This document shows positions 12,073-22,119 of a DNA stretch of 64,000 nucleotides, one piece after another. The number at the start of each line of letters is the position of its first letter. The stretch's first letter is position 1. A program made the position numbers and the translations under genes. Below the pieces are notes generated by a model. That model did not search any database, had not been told where the DNA came from, and worked only from the letters and a program-made list of their open reading frames with translations. Origin of the DNA: Flectonema sp. DT1601 (lineage: Eukaryota; Euglenozoa; Diplonemea; Diplonemida; Diplonemidae); contig OZ025809.1 in NCBI GenBank assembly GCA_964019425.1, positions 727,588 through 791,587 on the forward strand. The letters run 5' to 3'.

Positions 12073-14308
12073 TTAGCAATCGTCATCTAAAAAGATTCTT
12101 CTGCGATCATGAGGATTCGTTGAGGGTGGAGTTCGCTTTTTTTGGGATAGGCGCTCCCTCGGACGCTTTGGGGTCTCATTTTCTTCTTGCGCTTCCTTTT
12201 CGGGTGGGTTAAAACCATTTGCCCATGTTTGTAACTGAAATTTGAGAGCTCTGTTTTGGTCTTTTGCCAAATAGAGTTGCTCAGAGAGCTCACTGGCCAT
12301 CTCCATCAACAACATGGAATGATCCAGTTGTTCTTTATGGATAGTCTTCTGTTGATAGCTCAACTCGGAGCATCGACGTTGCTCTTCCACTAGTTTTTCC
12401 GAGAGCAGCGCCACTTTCTCATTTGTCTGGAGAGAGTCACTTACCGCTTGACAGTAGTTGTCCAGTAAATCGAGTCTACCTTCGGACCATTGCCTCGCAA
12501 TAGGTGAATCTTCCGTCGATGAGGTCGCCGCACTGTCTTTTTCTTGTTCCGTTTGAGCAGAAGACGATACCAGTAGTCTACTTTGAGACAGTTCAGAAGG
12601 GAACGTGATCAATGGAGAATGAGGTTTAAAAAAAAAGGAAAGACGGGGTTTGGGAGTCCAGGAGTAATAGGTTGTTGCGATGAGAGGGAGTCGATAATTC
12701 TTTACCGTGGACGTTGATTCGAATAAAAAAGGGGGTGTTGGGGAAAATTGTTGGGAAAAATGGGACAGTTGAGGGCCAGCACGCAATGTTGCGACCTCTT
12801 GTTGAGACAAATAGAGTTGAATTTTTGTTCCAGTTTCGTCCCTACACTTAGATTCTAATTCATTGTTTAATAGAATGAACCTTTGTTGTAAGTTGAAATA
12901 AAACATTTCAGCGTGGTCCGCTCTTTGTGATTGTCGCGCCAGCTCGCTCGTCCTTTTTTCCTCCAGAGAGTTAGTTCTTTGAACTAATGAGAGAAGAGAA
13001 CTTTTCACTAAATCACATTCAGCGATCAGGTGTTGATTCTCTTTTTCCAATAGTTCACGTTTTTTCTGTTCCGTTTCTACGTTAAAGACAGATGGGGGTG
13101 CGGATAGATTTAAAGGGAGTGGGCTGTGAGATACACTCTCGGCGGCCCGTTGTTTGGATGCTTTGTTCTCAATAGACAATCCATTCAGTAGCTGCTTGTC
13201 ATTCTCAAGGGAGGCTGACATCGCATTAAAGTAAAATAAAAATAGAACATAAAACATTCGTTCTTTCATTTGTTCTAGTTCGTTTTCTAAAATCTGGCAT
13301 TTCAAGGAAAGTTTCAGCCTTAATCTTCCTTCTTTTTTATTGTACAAGGGGGTTTGGGAACCCATGTCAGATTGACTTCTTATCACTATAGCGAAATCAG
13401 CAGGAAGTGTTTGCGATCCCGTTGACATGAGTTCAGGTGGGGAATTCTGGAGAGAGATGGAAGAAATAGAAGAGAATGACAAGGAGAGTCCAGTGAGCTC
13501 ATCCTCATCTAACAAAAAAGAAGGGGCCGGGGAGGAAGAAGAACCATTGGCAATGAGTAGAATAGAAAGAGCCGATGCGTAACAAGTTTGCCAGATAAAA
13601 CATTTCTCAAGCCACGATCTTTCAATGGTGAGCTTTTCGATCGTTTTCAGTTTTGTTACTTTGTGGATTTTGACTTCTTCCACAGGGAAGATTTCTTTAC
13701 CATCTTTTATAAAACTTGCGGTGGCAGGTTCTTCTTTAATGCTGCGCATTAGTGGTCTTGAATGCCACGTGGGGAGGTTCCTCGTCTGGAACAGAACATA
13801 TGAGCACTGTCTGGCGATTCTGGTGCATTCACAAAATAAAGCTTTTGTTGGTGCTAAAGGTGAACCGATGTGACGTGTCCAGATGTTCAGCTGGTCCATG
13901 CAGATGTTTCCTCGTACGCCAACTTCAATAGTAAAAATGTTACAGTCGAAGCCATTAGCGATGATCGAGTCTCTTAGCTTTAGGTATTTCTTTTCCTTTA
14001 AGACATGAGAGGTTTCGAAACGATCTTCATTTGGACACGTCAGCTCCAGAATCAGTGCTCTTTTCGCAAAAAAAGAATAAATAAAAATGTCTGGTCTTAG
14101 AGAGGACGAGACATGGCACACTTCAAGAGGAACAATTAGGCGGTTATCACCGACATCGTCGAGGATGACCCAATCATTCGCTAGTGAGAGTTCGCCTGTC
14201 TCTTTAGAAATTCTTTCTAGGGGTTTATTTTCCCCTGTTTTTAAAAAAGTTTGAGAGGGAGGCGGGAGGTTTTCTTTTCTTTTGTTGGCTTTTATTATCA
14301 ACTCTTCC
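12073..14308 (-). pseudogene. LINE copy 1, C-terminal half (endonuclease and coiled coil)
   Basis: Encodes the last roughly 740 residues of the LINE protein, almost identical to residues about 970-1,707 of the copy at 22,120-27,243. It holds the restriction-like endonuclease core RPDIF...ILELTCPNE, a Ser-rich linker, the heptad-rich coiled coil and the tail ending in DRRRIFLDDDC. The upstream part is separated by an inserted LINE 3' end (14,309-14,627), so this copy cannot make the full protein. The few extra residues at its apparent N-terminus come from the inserted sequence. Confidence 0.85.
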
Positions 14309-14341
14309 TTTTTTTCCTTTTTCATACAACGTTTTTTATTT

Positions 14342-14372
<31 letters not shown>

Positions 14373-14627
14373 ATGTTTGATTATTTCCTCTTCATTTTTT
14401 TTTTCTTTTCTTTTCTTTCTTTTTTTTTTTTTTTCCTCTGCCTCTCTCTTAATTCTGTTCGTTTCTTTGAAACGAAAATTCATTTGAATATTATTCCTTG
14501 GTCAGCAACCATCATTGTCGCCCTTTGGGCCTGTTAAAAAAAAATAAAAATAAAAAGAAAGTTTACATCGGGAATAGGGCAGGAGCCAAAAGCTCCCAGT
14601 CCGTTACTTCCCACTTTATCGAAATTC
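14309..14627 (+). mobile_element. Short 5'-truncated LINE 3' end inserted in LINE copy 1
   Basis: About 319 bp of LINE leader-to-terminus on the plus strand, ending in the stem-loop GGAGC-CAAAA-GCTCC and GAAATTC (14,621-14,627). It sits inside the minus-strand ORF. Compared with the intact sequence near 25,000-25,020, the target was cut with loss of at most about one base and no visible target duplication. This is a clean example of the family's 3' terminus and of severe 5' truncation. Confidence 0.8.
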
Positions 14628-15412
14628 AGAAGATAACAATGCGTTTTAGAACGCTGTCGTGACGCCACGTGAACCTCCCTTGTGTTAAAGAGACAGGACA
14701 GCCTGTTAAGACATGCCTGAGGGTAGGATTCACTTTGCCACACAAAACACAATTTTGGTCCACATTGGTGATGTTCCATCTCTTTAAATTATCTTGTGAG
14801 GGGAGGGTGTTTGTAACCGCTTTCAGTTGAAATGAGATATAGGCAGGATTTCCCTCCCTAAGTACCTTATTCCAGGTGAAGTCGTTTATCATACATTTAG
14901 ACCACTCCTTCCACTGACCTTGGACTTGTAATTTATTCAAAGAGTTCAGTAGTTCATCCGTGGCTTCCACTTCAAAACGCTTAAGGAGATCGGGGCGAGT
15001 AGTACGTAGATCGCGCAATCGGTGACCAAGACCAGCTGATTGCTTCGCAAGAGAACGGTAAGAAAAAAACTTAATAAGGCGCTCCCACTCAGCAGAAGCT
15101 GAAAACTTTTTCGACCAATTGGACGATTTCTCCATAATAACATTGTAGACACCGTGCATGTCAGAGTCCTGTGAGGATCTGAGGATGTCTAGTTTAATTG
15201 ATTGCGCTTGTTTATATAGCGTCTCAACTCTTTTGTGTCTGAGACCAACAGTGTTCTTTGAACCGGTAAAAAGGATGACTGTGTTCGCAGAGCGGACAAA
15301 TCCCCACCATTTCTTCAAAAAAGGTTTAATAATTTTGTCCAATTTTTTGGCAAAAGGGAGAGATAAGTCATGGATCATTAAACTCCATGTTAACCTTGAC
15401 AATAATACATTA
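14628..15412 (-). pseudogene. LINE copy 1, post-RT part and CCHC knuckle
   Basis: Minus-strand reading encodes LLSRLTWSLMIHDLSLPFAK through HDSVLKRIVIF, matching residues about 707-965 of the intact protein (24,232-25,010). It includes the thumb-like region after the reverse transcriptase and the knuckle C-x2-C-x7-H-x4-C (CVLCGKVNPTLRHVLTGC). The 5' side breaks at an A/T run next to another element's 3' UTR, so the fingers and the catalytic RT are missing. Confidence 0.85.
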
Positions 15413-15985
15413 TTTTTTTTTTTTTTTTTTTTTAAATTAATAATCACATTTTGTTCAAAAATATTTCATATTAGAGTAAAAGAAAAAGAAAACAAAGAGA
15501 TAAGAGAAAAAAAAAAAAAAAAAACCATTGCTGGCCCCCTCACCACTCATAGAGGATGAGGAGGCCAGTAAGGCGTCACTCAAATCTATGCCAAGCCTTG
15601 GGAACTTGGATTGGGGTTTAGACCATTTATAATTAACAATTAACAATTAACCTGATTAACGTTATGATCTGACGGACATAAACATATCGATAAAATAATA
15701 CAAACAAAAACGAACAATAAATAATAAATAAGCTAAAAAACTAAATAAACAAAGTGATGTGAAAGTAAGGAAAAAGAGAATTACAAGGGGGTGGAGTCAC
15801 CGTGAACGTCATCAGCAGAACATCTCCTTCGGTTGTAACGATATCTTGATGGAGGGGTTCGTTTTTTCAGAGTTGAACGCTCAGACTTTCTCGGCGGAGT
15901 TTCATTTTCCTCATGTTCTTCTGTGTCTGGCGGACTCAAACCTTCTGCTAAAAAGACCGCAGAGTGGATAGCTCCACAAAAGGCT
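15413..15985 (-). pseudogene. Diverged LINE subfamily: fused 5' tip, C-terminal tail and 3' UTR
   Basis: On the minus strand 15,780-15,960 encodes GLSPPDTEEHEENETPPRKS and KKRTPPSRYRYNRRR, clearly homologous but not identical to the tail GFNPPEKEAQEENETPKRP...KKRTPPSTNPHDRRR of the main copies. The 3' UTR follows (15,413-15,690, with CCAATCCAAGTTCCCAAGGC). Upstream lie about 37 bp (15,948-15,985) that also open the two full LINE units at 21,673 and 33,946. So this is an old subfamily copy with the middle missing, or a short derivative. Confidence 0.65.
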
Positions 15986-16274
15986 GAATTCGATAGAGTG
16001 GGAAGTAACGGACTGGGAGCTTTTGGCTCCTGCCCTATTCCCGATGTAAACTTTCTTTTTATTTATTTTTTTTTTTTTTAACAGGCCCAGAGGGCGACAA
16101 TGACTGTTGCTGACCAAGGAATAATATTCAAATGAATTTTCGTTTCAAAGAAACGAACAGAATTAAGAGAGAGGCAGAGAAAAAAAAAAAAAAGAAAGAA
16201 AGAAAAGAAAAAAAAAAATATGAAGAGGAAATAATCAAACATGAAAAAAAAAAAAAAAAAAAATATATATATTA
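15986..16274 (-). mobile_element. LINE remnant L, 3' terminus
   Basis: Starts with GAATTCGATAGAGTGGGAAG, carries the stem-loop GGAGC-TTTTG-GCTCC, then the poly-purine leader ending in an AT run. It is the 3' end of a minus-strand LINE. The same copy resumes at 47,807, where the AT run continues into AAATAAAAAAACGTTG, so the intervening 31 kb was inserted. Its 3' end abuts the 5' tip of the diverged LINE at 15,985, another head-to-tail join. Confidence 0.65.
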
Positions 16275-16721
16275 CTGTAAAGGGAAATATTCTCGCAGGG
16301 AAATATTCTTGCGGGGAAATATTCCCGCGGGGAAATATTCTTGCGGATTTGGAGATTTTTTTTTAAACTCGCGGGTTTTTCCCCACAAGAATATTTCCCT
16401 GCCACAGTGGATTTTTGCAAAAGTCAGTCAGTTGATAAAGAATCTAAGAAATATTTGTGCTTCTATCGAGTGTCAGGTGGAACAAAGCATCATTTACCAA
16501 GTGAACACAATAAAAAACTACCATACTGCACAATAAAAATAATTTTTGCTGAAACTTTCCTTCGTAGCACACATATTTTCTTCACAAAAAGGAACAAAAA
16601 AAATGGCTGGAAAAAAAGTATACTTGCAGGGAAATATTCCTGCGGGGAAATATTCTCGCGGATTTAGAAAAAATATTAAAAACTCGCGGGTTTTTCCCCA
16701 CAAGAATATTTCCCTTTACAG
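16275..16721. mobile_element. MITE-A, complete, 447 bp, TA target duplication
   Basis: Termini CTGTAAAGGGAAATATTC and its reverse complement, flanked by TA (16,273-16,274 and 16,722-16,723). The interior has iterated GGGAAATATTC-type motifs at both ends and a central unique stretch with a palindrome-poor AT-rich core. There is no transposase; the 60-130 codon ORFs are chance. It sits exactly at the left border of element X, next to GTCATTCCAAAAATAACC. Confidence 0.85.
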
Positions 16722-16723
16722 TA

Positions 16724-16970
16724 GTCATTCCAAAAATAACCGTCCATTTTAGGGTTCCAGTATTTCATGGGTGAAAATAGGGAGTAAAACTTAAAACCGA
16801 ATACCTATTTTAATCGCTTTTGCACCGCTGATTTCATTCCCGCTGCGATTCAAAAAAATGCAGCTAAAATTCAAAAAAATTGTGACATTTTTGTGTGGTG
16901 AAAATTTTGAATAATGGAACTGTTGATGTCTAATCGGCTGCCCCGGGTGCTAAAATGAAAGATCGGTAGG
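16724..16970 (-). mobile_element. Element X, distal end (left terminal inverted repeat)
   Basis: Begins GTCATTCCAAAAATAACCG, the inverted match of the sequence ending at 47,803. The roughly 250 bp that follow have no ORF. With 46,228-47,803 it makes one DNA-transposon-like element of about 1.8 kb that was opened by T repeats and the LINE array. The target appears to be the AT run of LINE remnant L. Confidence 0.6.
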
Positions 16971-18352
16971 GAGTTGAATTTCCAGGTGAGATTTGGACTG
17001 TTAGCTTTTGGCTAAGGCCCTCCCTGAAGAGCAAGAACAAAAAAACTACTCACACCTGAAGAAAACATACACAAAGAACACACTGTAAGCTGTGTGTGTA
17101 TTTTGTGTTTGTCACAACAGGAGAGAAAAGAAAGAATGTCAAGGTTGGTCACCTTGCCTATCAACGCACAACATTGGTGGTCTCTACTAGACCCTGAGTG
17201 ATCCCACTGGATCTCTCATCGTTCATAGTACCCTGTGTGAAGTTATAAAATCAAAGGTAAACTATGAACTACAAATGACTTAGCCTGTTATTATAATGCC
17301 ACAGGCAGGCCCTGCATTCAGCAACTATCCAGCAGTGCTTGGATGTCCTGATCTTCTTCTAAAAAAAAGAAAGAAAAACAAAACTGTAGCTGGGATCACT
17401 CAGGATCAACAGACTACCAATGCTACCTGTTGTACTTGCTCACTATGGGGGGTGATGCCAAACACCCAGAAGTACTTAACTGCTTTCCTTCTTGCTGCCC
17501 AGGGGTTTCTGACCAGAACAAATTGAAAATAAAAAGTAGATGGGAAACAATAAAAAGTAAAATGGATATAACTGAAGTTAAACAAGACAAATGAAGCAAC
17601 AGACCAGAACAGATAGGGAATAAAAAGAAAAGATATAGGCAAGAGTTATTGTAGTAAAAGATAACAAATAAAAAAAGCAAGTATCAACACATGATTAAAT
17701 TACACCAGCAGCTAACAAACAACATAAGATTGAAGATCAGTTGCCAGAGTATTTCAACCATGGTAGAATACTCGCCCCTCTGGCAGGGATTATCCCAGAC
17801 TTGTCCTTTAATTTAGTTGGACACCATGGCTTACAACCCTTCCAGAGGGAAGCACCATTATGACTTCTATTTTTTTTCTTCAAGAAAATCATAAGGTGGG
17901 AACAAAGAAAAATGCTAAGAGGAACCCCCTATTAACACCTAAGACATCTAAACTGCAGCCCAGCTTATGCCCAATGCACTAACAGGTCATTCCCTCACAC
18001 TCAGATCAAAAAATCAAAGTTCAGAGTGCATCTTAGCGTGAATGAGAGAATTTCCTCCCGCTTATTTTGAACAAAAGGGATAGGAGAAGGGATAGAAAAC
18101 GAACATAAAAATAAAATTCTAAGTGAGAAACACTTAGCAGAAACACTTAGCAGCTTTTAAGGAGCTGAAAAGCAAAAAAAAATCTAAGTGAGAAACACTT
18201 AGTAGAAACAATTTGTAGCTAATTAAGCTGAAAATAAAAAAATAAAAAAATTCTAAGTGAGAAATACTTAGCAACTTTTAGAACAAATATTTCAGTAAAT
18301 AACCTGTAATGATTAAACCATTACAAGTTTGATGCCAAAACTGACAAGGACT
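16971..18352 (-). mobile_element. T repeat copy 1 (short LINE-related element), 1,382 bp
   Basis: Starts GAGTTGAATTTCCAGGTGAG and is followed directly by a second copy. It shares with the LINE, in the same order and on the same strand, a terminal stem-loop (TTAGC-TTTTG-GCTAA after GGACTG and before GGCCCT) and the stretch GTAGATGGGAAACA...ACAGACCAGA. It also has its own small hairpin set: CTAAGTG-AGAAA-CACTTAG at 18,119, 18,184 and 18,253, and GTAATG...CATTAC near 18,308. There is no convincing ORF. I read it as a non-autonomous relative of the LINE, with its 3' end at 16,971 on the minus strand. Confidence 0.65.
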
Positions 18353-18466
18353 GAGTTGAATTTCCAGGTGAGATTTGGACTGTTAGCTTTTGGCTAAGGC
18401 CCTCCCTGAAGAGCAAGAACAAAAAAACTACTCACACCTGAAGAAAACATACACAAAGAACACACT
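18353..18466 (-). mobile_element. T repeat copy 2, 3' end part
   Basis: Repeats the first 114 bp of T copy 1, up to GAACACACT, and is then cut by the LINE array. T copy 2 resumes at 45,485 with AAGCTGTGTGTG. The uninterrupted version GAACACACTGTAAGCTG exists at about 17,075-17,095 and 48,472-48,490, so two or three bases were lost at the insertion. Confidence 0.8.
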
Positions 18467-21084
18467 TAATAAAAGAATATAAAAAAAAAAAAAAAAAAAA
18501 AGAATAAACAATGTTATCATTGTTTTTTTTATTGTTCGACTTTGTTGACTAATTTCTATTTTCCGTTTTTTTTTCTTTAAAAAATAAATAAAAAGAATTT
18601 AAAATAAAAAAAAAGAATAAACAATGTTATCATTGTTTTTTTATCGATCGACTATGTCGATCACTTTCTATTTTCCGTCCTGGTCAAGACGCTAAACTGA
18701 TTGTTTTTTTTTCAAAATTAATAAAAAAGAATATTAAAAAAAAAAAAAAAAAAAAAAAAGAATAAACAATGTTATCATTGTTTTTTTATCGATCGACTAT
18801 GTCGATTACTTTCTATTTTCCGTCCTGGTCAAGACGCTAAACTGATTGTTTTTTTTTTCAAAATTAATAAAAAAGAATATAAAAAAAAAAAAAAAAAAAA
18901 AGAATAAACAATGTTATCATTGTTTTTTTTATTGTTCGACTTTGTTGACTAATTTCTATTTTCCGTTTTTTTTTCTTTAAAAAATAAATAAAAAGAATTT
19001 AAAATAAAAAAAAAGAATAAACAATGTTATCATTGTTTTTTTATCGATCGACTATGTCGATCACTTTCTATTTTCCGTCCTGGTCAAGACGCTAAACTGA
19101 TTGTTTTTTTTTCAAAATTAATAAAAAAGAATATAAAAAAAAAAAAAAAAAAGGAAAAACAATGTTATCATTGTTTTTTTTTTTATCGTTCGACTTTGTC
19201 GACTAATTTCTATTTTCCGTTTCTTTTCTTTAAAGAATAAATAAAAAGAATTTAAAATAAAAAAAATGAATAAACAATGTTATCATTGTTTTTTTTATCG
19301 ATCGACTATGTCGATCACTTTCTATTTTCCGTCCTGGTCAAGACGCTAAACTGATTGTTTTTTTTCTTCAAAATTAATAAAAAAGAATATAAAAAAATAC
19401 AAAAAAAAGAATAAACAATGTTATCATTGTTTTTTTTTATCGTTCGACTTTGTCGACTAATTTCTATTTTCCGTTTTTTTTTTTTTTTTTTCTCTTTAAA
19501 AAATAAATAAAAATAATTTAAAATAAAAAAAAGAATAAACAATGTTATCATTGTTTTTTTTTATCGATCGACTATGTCGATCACTTTCTATTTTCCGTCC
19601 TGGTCAAGACGCTAAACTGATTGTTTTTTTTTCAATAATTAATAAAAAAGAATATTAAAAAAAAATACAAAAAAAAGAATAAACAATGTTATCATTGTTT
19701 TTTTTTATCGAACGACTATGTCGATTACTTTCTATTTTCCGTCCTGGTCAAGACGCTAAACTGATTGTTTTTTTTTTTCAAAATAAAAAAAAAATATTAA
19801 AAATAAAAAATAAAAAAAAAGAATAAACAATGTTATCATTGTTTTTTTTTATCGTTCGACTTTATTGACTAATTTCTATTTTCCGTTTTTTTTTCTTTAA
19901 AAAATAAATAAAAAGAATTTAAAAAAAAAAAAAAAAAAAAGAATAAACAATGTTATCATTGTTTTTTTTATCGATCGACTATGTCGATTACTTTCTATTT
20001 TCCGTCCTGGTCAAGACGCTAAACTGATTGTTTTTTTTTTTCAAAATAAAAAAAAAATATTAAAAATAAAAAATAAAAAAAAAGAATAAACAATGTTATC
20101 ATTGTTTTTTTTTATCGTTCGACTTTATTGACTAATTTCTATTTTCCGTTTTTTTTTCTTTAAAAAATAAATAAAAAGAATTTAAAAAAAAAATAAAAAA
20201 AAAGAATAAACAATGTTATCATTGTTTTTTTTTATCGTTCGACTTTATTGACTAATTTCTATTTTCCGTTTTTTTTTCTTTAAAAAATAAATAAAAAGAA
20301 TTTAAAAAAAAAAAAAAAAAAAAGAATAAACAATGTTATCATTGTTTTTTTTATCGATCGACTATGTCGATTACTTTCTATTTTCCGTCCTGGTCAAGAC
20401 GCTAAACTGATTGTTTTTTTTTCAAAATTAATAAAAAAGAATATAAAAAAATACAAAAAAAAGAATAAACAATGTTATCATTGTTTTTTTTTATCGTTCG
20501 ACTTTGTCGACTAATTTCTATTTTCCGTTTTTTTTCTTTAAAAAATAAATAAAAAGAATTTAAAATAAAAAAAAAAAGAATAAACAATGTTATCATTGTT
20601 TTTTTTATCGATCGACTATGTCGATTACTTTCTATTTTCCGTCCTGGTCAAGACGCTAAACTGATTGTTTTTTTTCAAAATTAATAAAAAAGAATATAAA
20701 AAAATACAAAAAAAAGAATAAACAATGTTATCATTGTTTTTTTTTATCGTTCGACTTTGTCGACTAATTTCTATTTTCCGTTTTTTTTCTTTAAAAAATA
20801 AATAAAAAGAATTTAAAATAAAAAAAAAAAGAATAAACAATGTTATCATTGTTTTTTTTATCGATCGACTATGTCGATCACTTTCTATTTTCCGTCCTGG
20901 TCAGGACGCTAAACTGATTGTTTTTTCTTTAAAAATAAATAAAAAGAATAAAAAAAAAAAAAAAAAAGGAATAAACAATGTTATCATTGTTTTTTTTTTA
21001 TCGATCGACTATGTCGATTACTTACTATTTTCCGTCCTGGTCAAGACGCTAAACTGATTGTTTTTTCTTTAAAATAATTAAAAA

Positions 21085-21116
<32 letters not shown>

Positions 21117-21375
21117 TGAATAAACAATGTTATCATTGTTTTTTTTTCTATCGATCAACTATGTCGATTAATTTCTATTTTCCGTCCTGATCGAGACGCT
21201 AAACTGATTGTTTCCTTTTTTTAAATAATAAATAAAAAAAAAAAAAAAAAAAAAAAAAGAGCATCTCCCTGCTATCCCTCATATCCCCACAATAATATTA
21301 TACCTTTTCATTTTCTCTTTCCTTTTCTGGTCTTTTTTTTTCTTTTTTTTCCTTTTTCATACAACGTTTTTTATT

Positions 21376-21409
<34 letters not shown>

Positions 21410-21446
21410 ATGTTTGATTATTTCCTCTTCATTTTTTTTTTTTTTC

Positions 21447-21479
<33 letters not shown>

Positions 21480-21672
21480 TCTCTGCCTCTCTCTTAATTC
21501 TGTTCGTTTCTTTGAAACGAAAATTCATTTGAATATTATTCCTTGGTCAGCAACCATCATTGTCGCCCTTTGGGCCTGTTAAAAAAAAATAAAAATAAAA
21601 AGAAAGTTTACATCGGGAATAGGGCAGGAGCCAAAAGCTCCCAGTCCGTTACTTCCCACTTTATCGAAATTC
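18467..21672 (+). mobile_element. 5'-truncated LINE unit opening the tandem array
   Basis: Consists only of hairpin array (18,467-21,230), the leader GAGCATCTCCCTGCTATCCC with a long pyrimidine stretch, and the terminal stem-loop ending GAAATTC at 21,672. It matches the 3' end of the full unit (30,740-33,945) almost base for base. It is followed without spacer by the 5' tip of the full LINE at 21,673. Translated ORFs in the array come from repeats and are not genes. Confidence 0.8.
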
Positions 21673-22119
21673 AGCTTTTTGTGGAGCTATCCACTCTGCG
21701 GTCTTTTTAGGCCCCTCTATCTCCTTTGCTTTATAAGACCCAATGTTTCTTCTCATCCAATTGCTTTTCTCAAGTTGCCTCTTCGGCATTCATTTGCCAA
21801 CCACATTATTTATCAAAATATATATTATAAACAAGTAGTTACTCCGATTTTTCTGTTTTAGAGCGTAGCTCGTTTTCCTTTAAACAGTATTTACCAAAAA
21901 AAAACTCTAGGGTTAGCTGCCCGAAATCAAAAAAAAAAAGGAATAGTTTAAAAAAAAAGATCTTAACTCATCGATATTGTTTCTGAGCCATTCTCTTTTC
22001 TATTTTTTTTTTTTTTTTTTATTATTGCTACTTCACAACAAAAAAAAAAAGAAACACCGGGCCGGCGGTGTCATAAAGATACTGGCAACCATCTCTCAGC
22101 CAACCCAGCCCCCGAGGCT
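21673..22119 (+). other. LINE 5' leader, full unit 1
   Basis: From the junction with the preceding GAAATTC to the conventional ORF start. The first 37 bp recur at 33,946 and, inverted, at 15,948-15,985. The reading frame of the LINE protein is open back to 21,967 (a stop precedes it) through a poly-T and a poly-A run, with no ATG. An internal promoter is expected in this family but I see no clear motif. Confidence 0.6.

Noticed and set aside
13625-13873. 82-codon ORF recurring opposite the LINE endonuclease (also at 25,443 and 37,717)
   Set aside because: Antisense shadow of the LINE ORF, identical in all copies only because the copies are identical.
16235-16752. MITE-A ORFs as small proteins
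   Set aside because: They are built from inverted terminal motifs, run in several frames and differ between the two copies.
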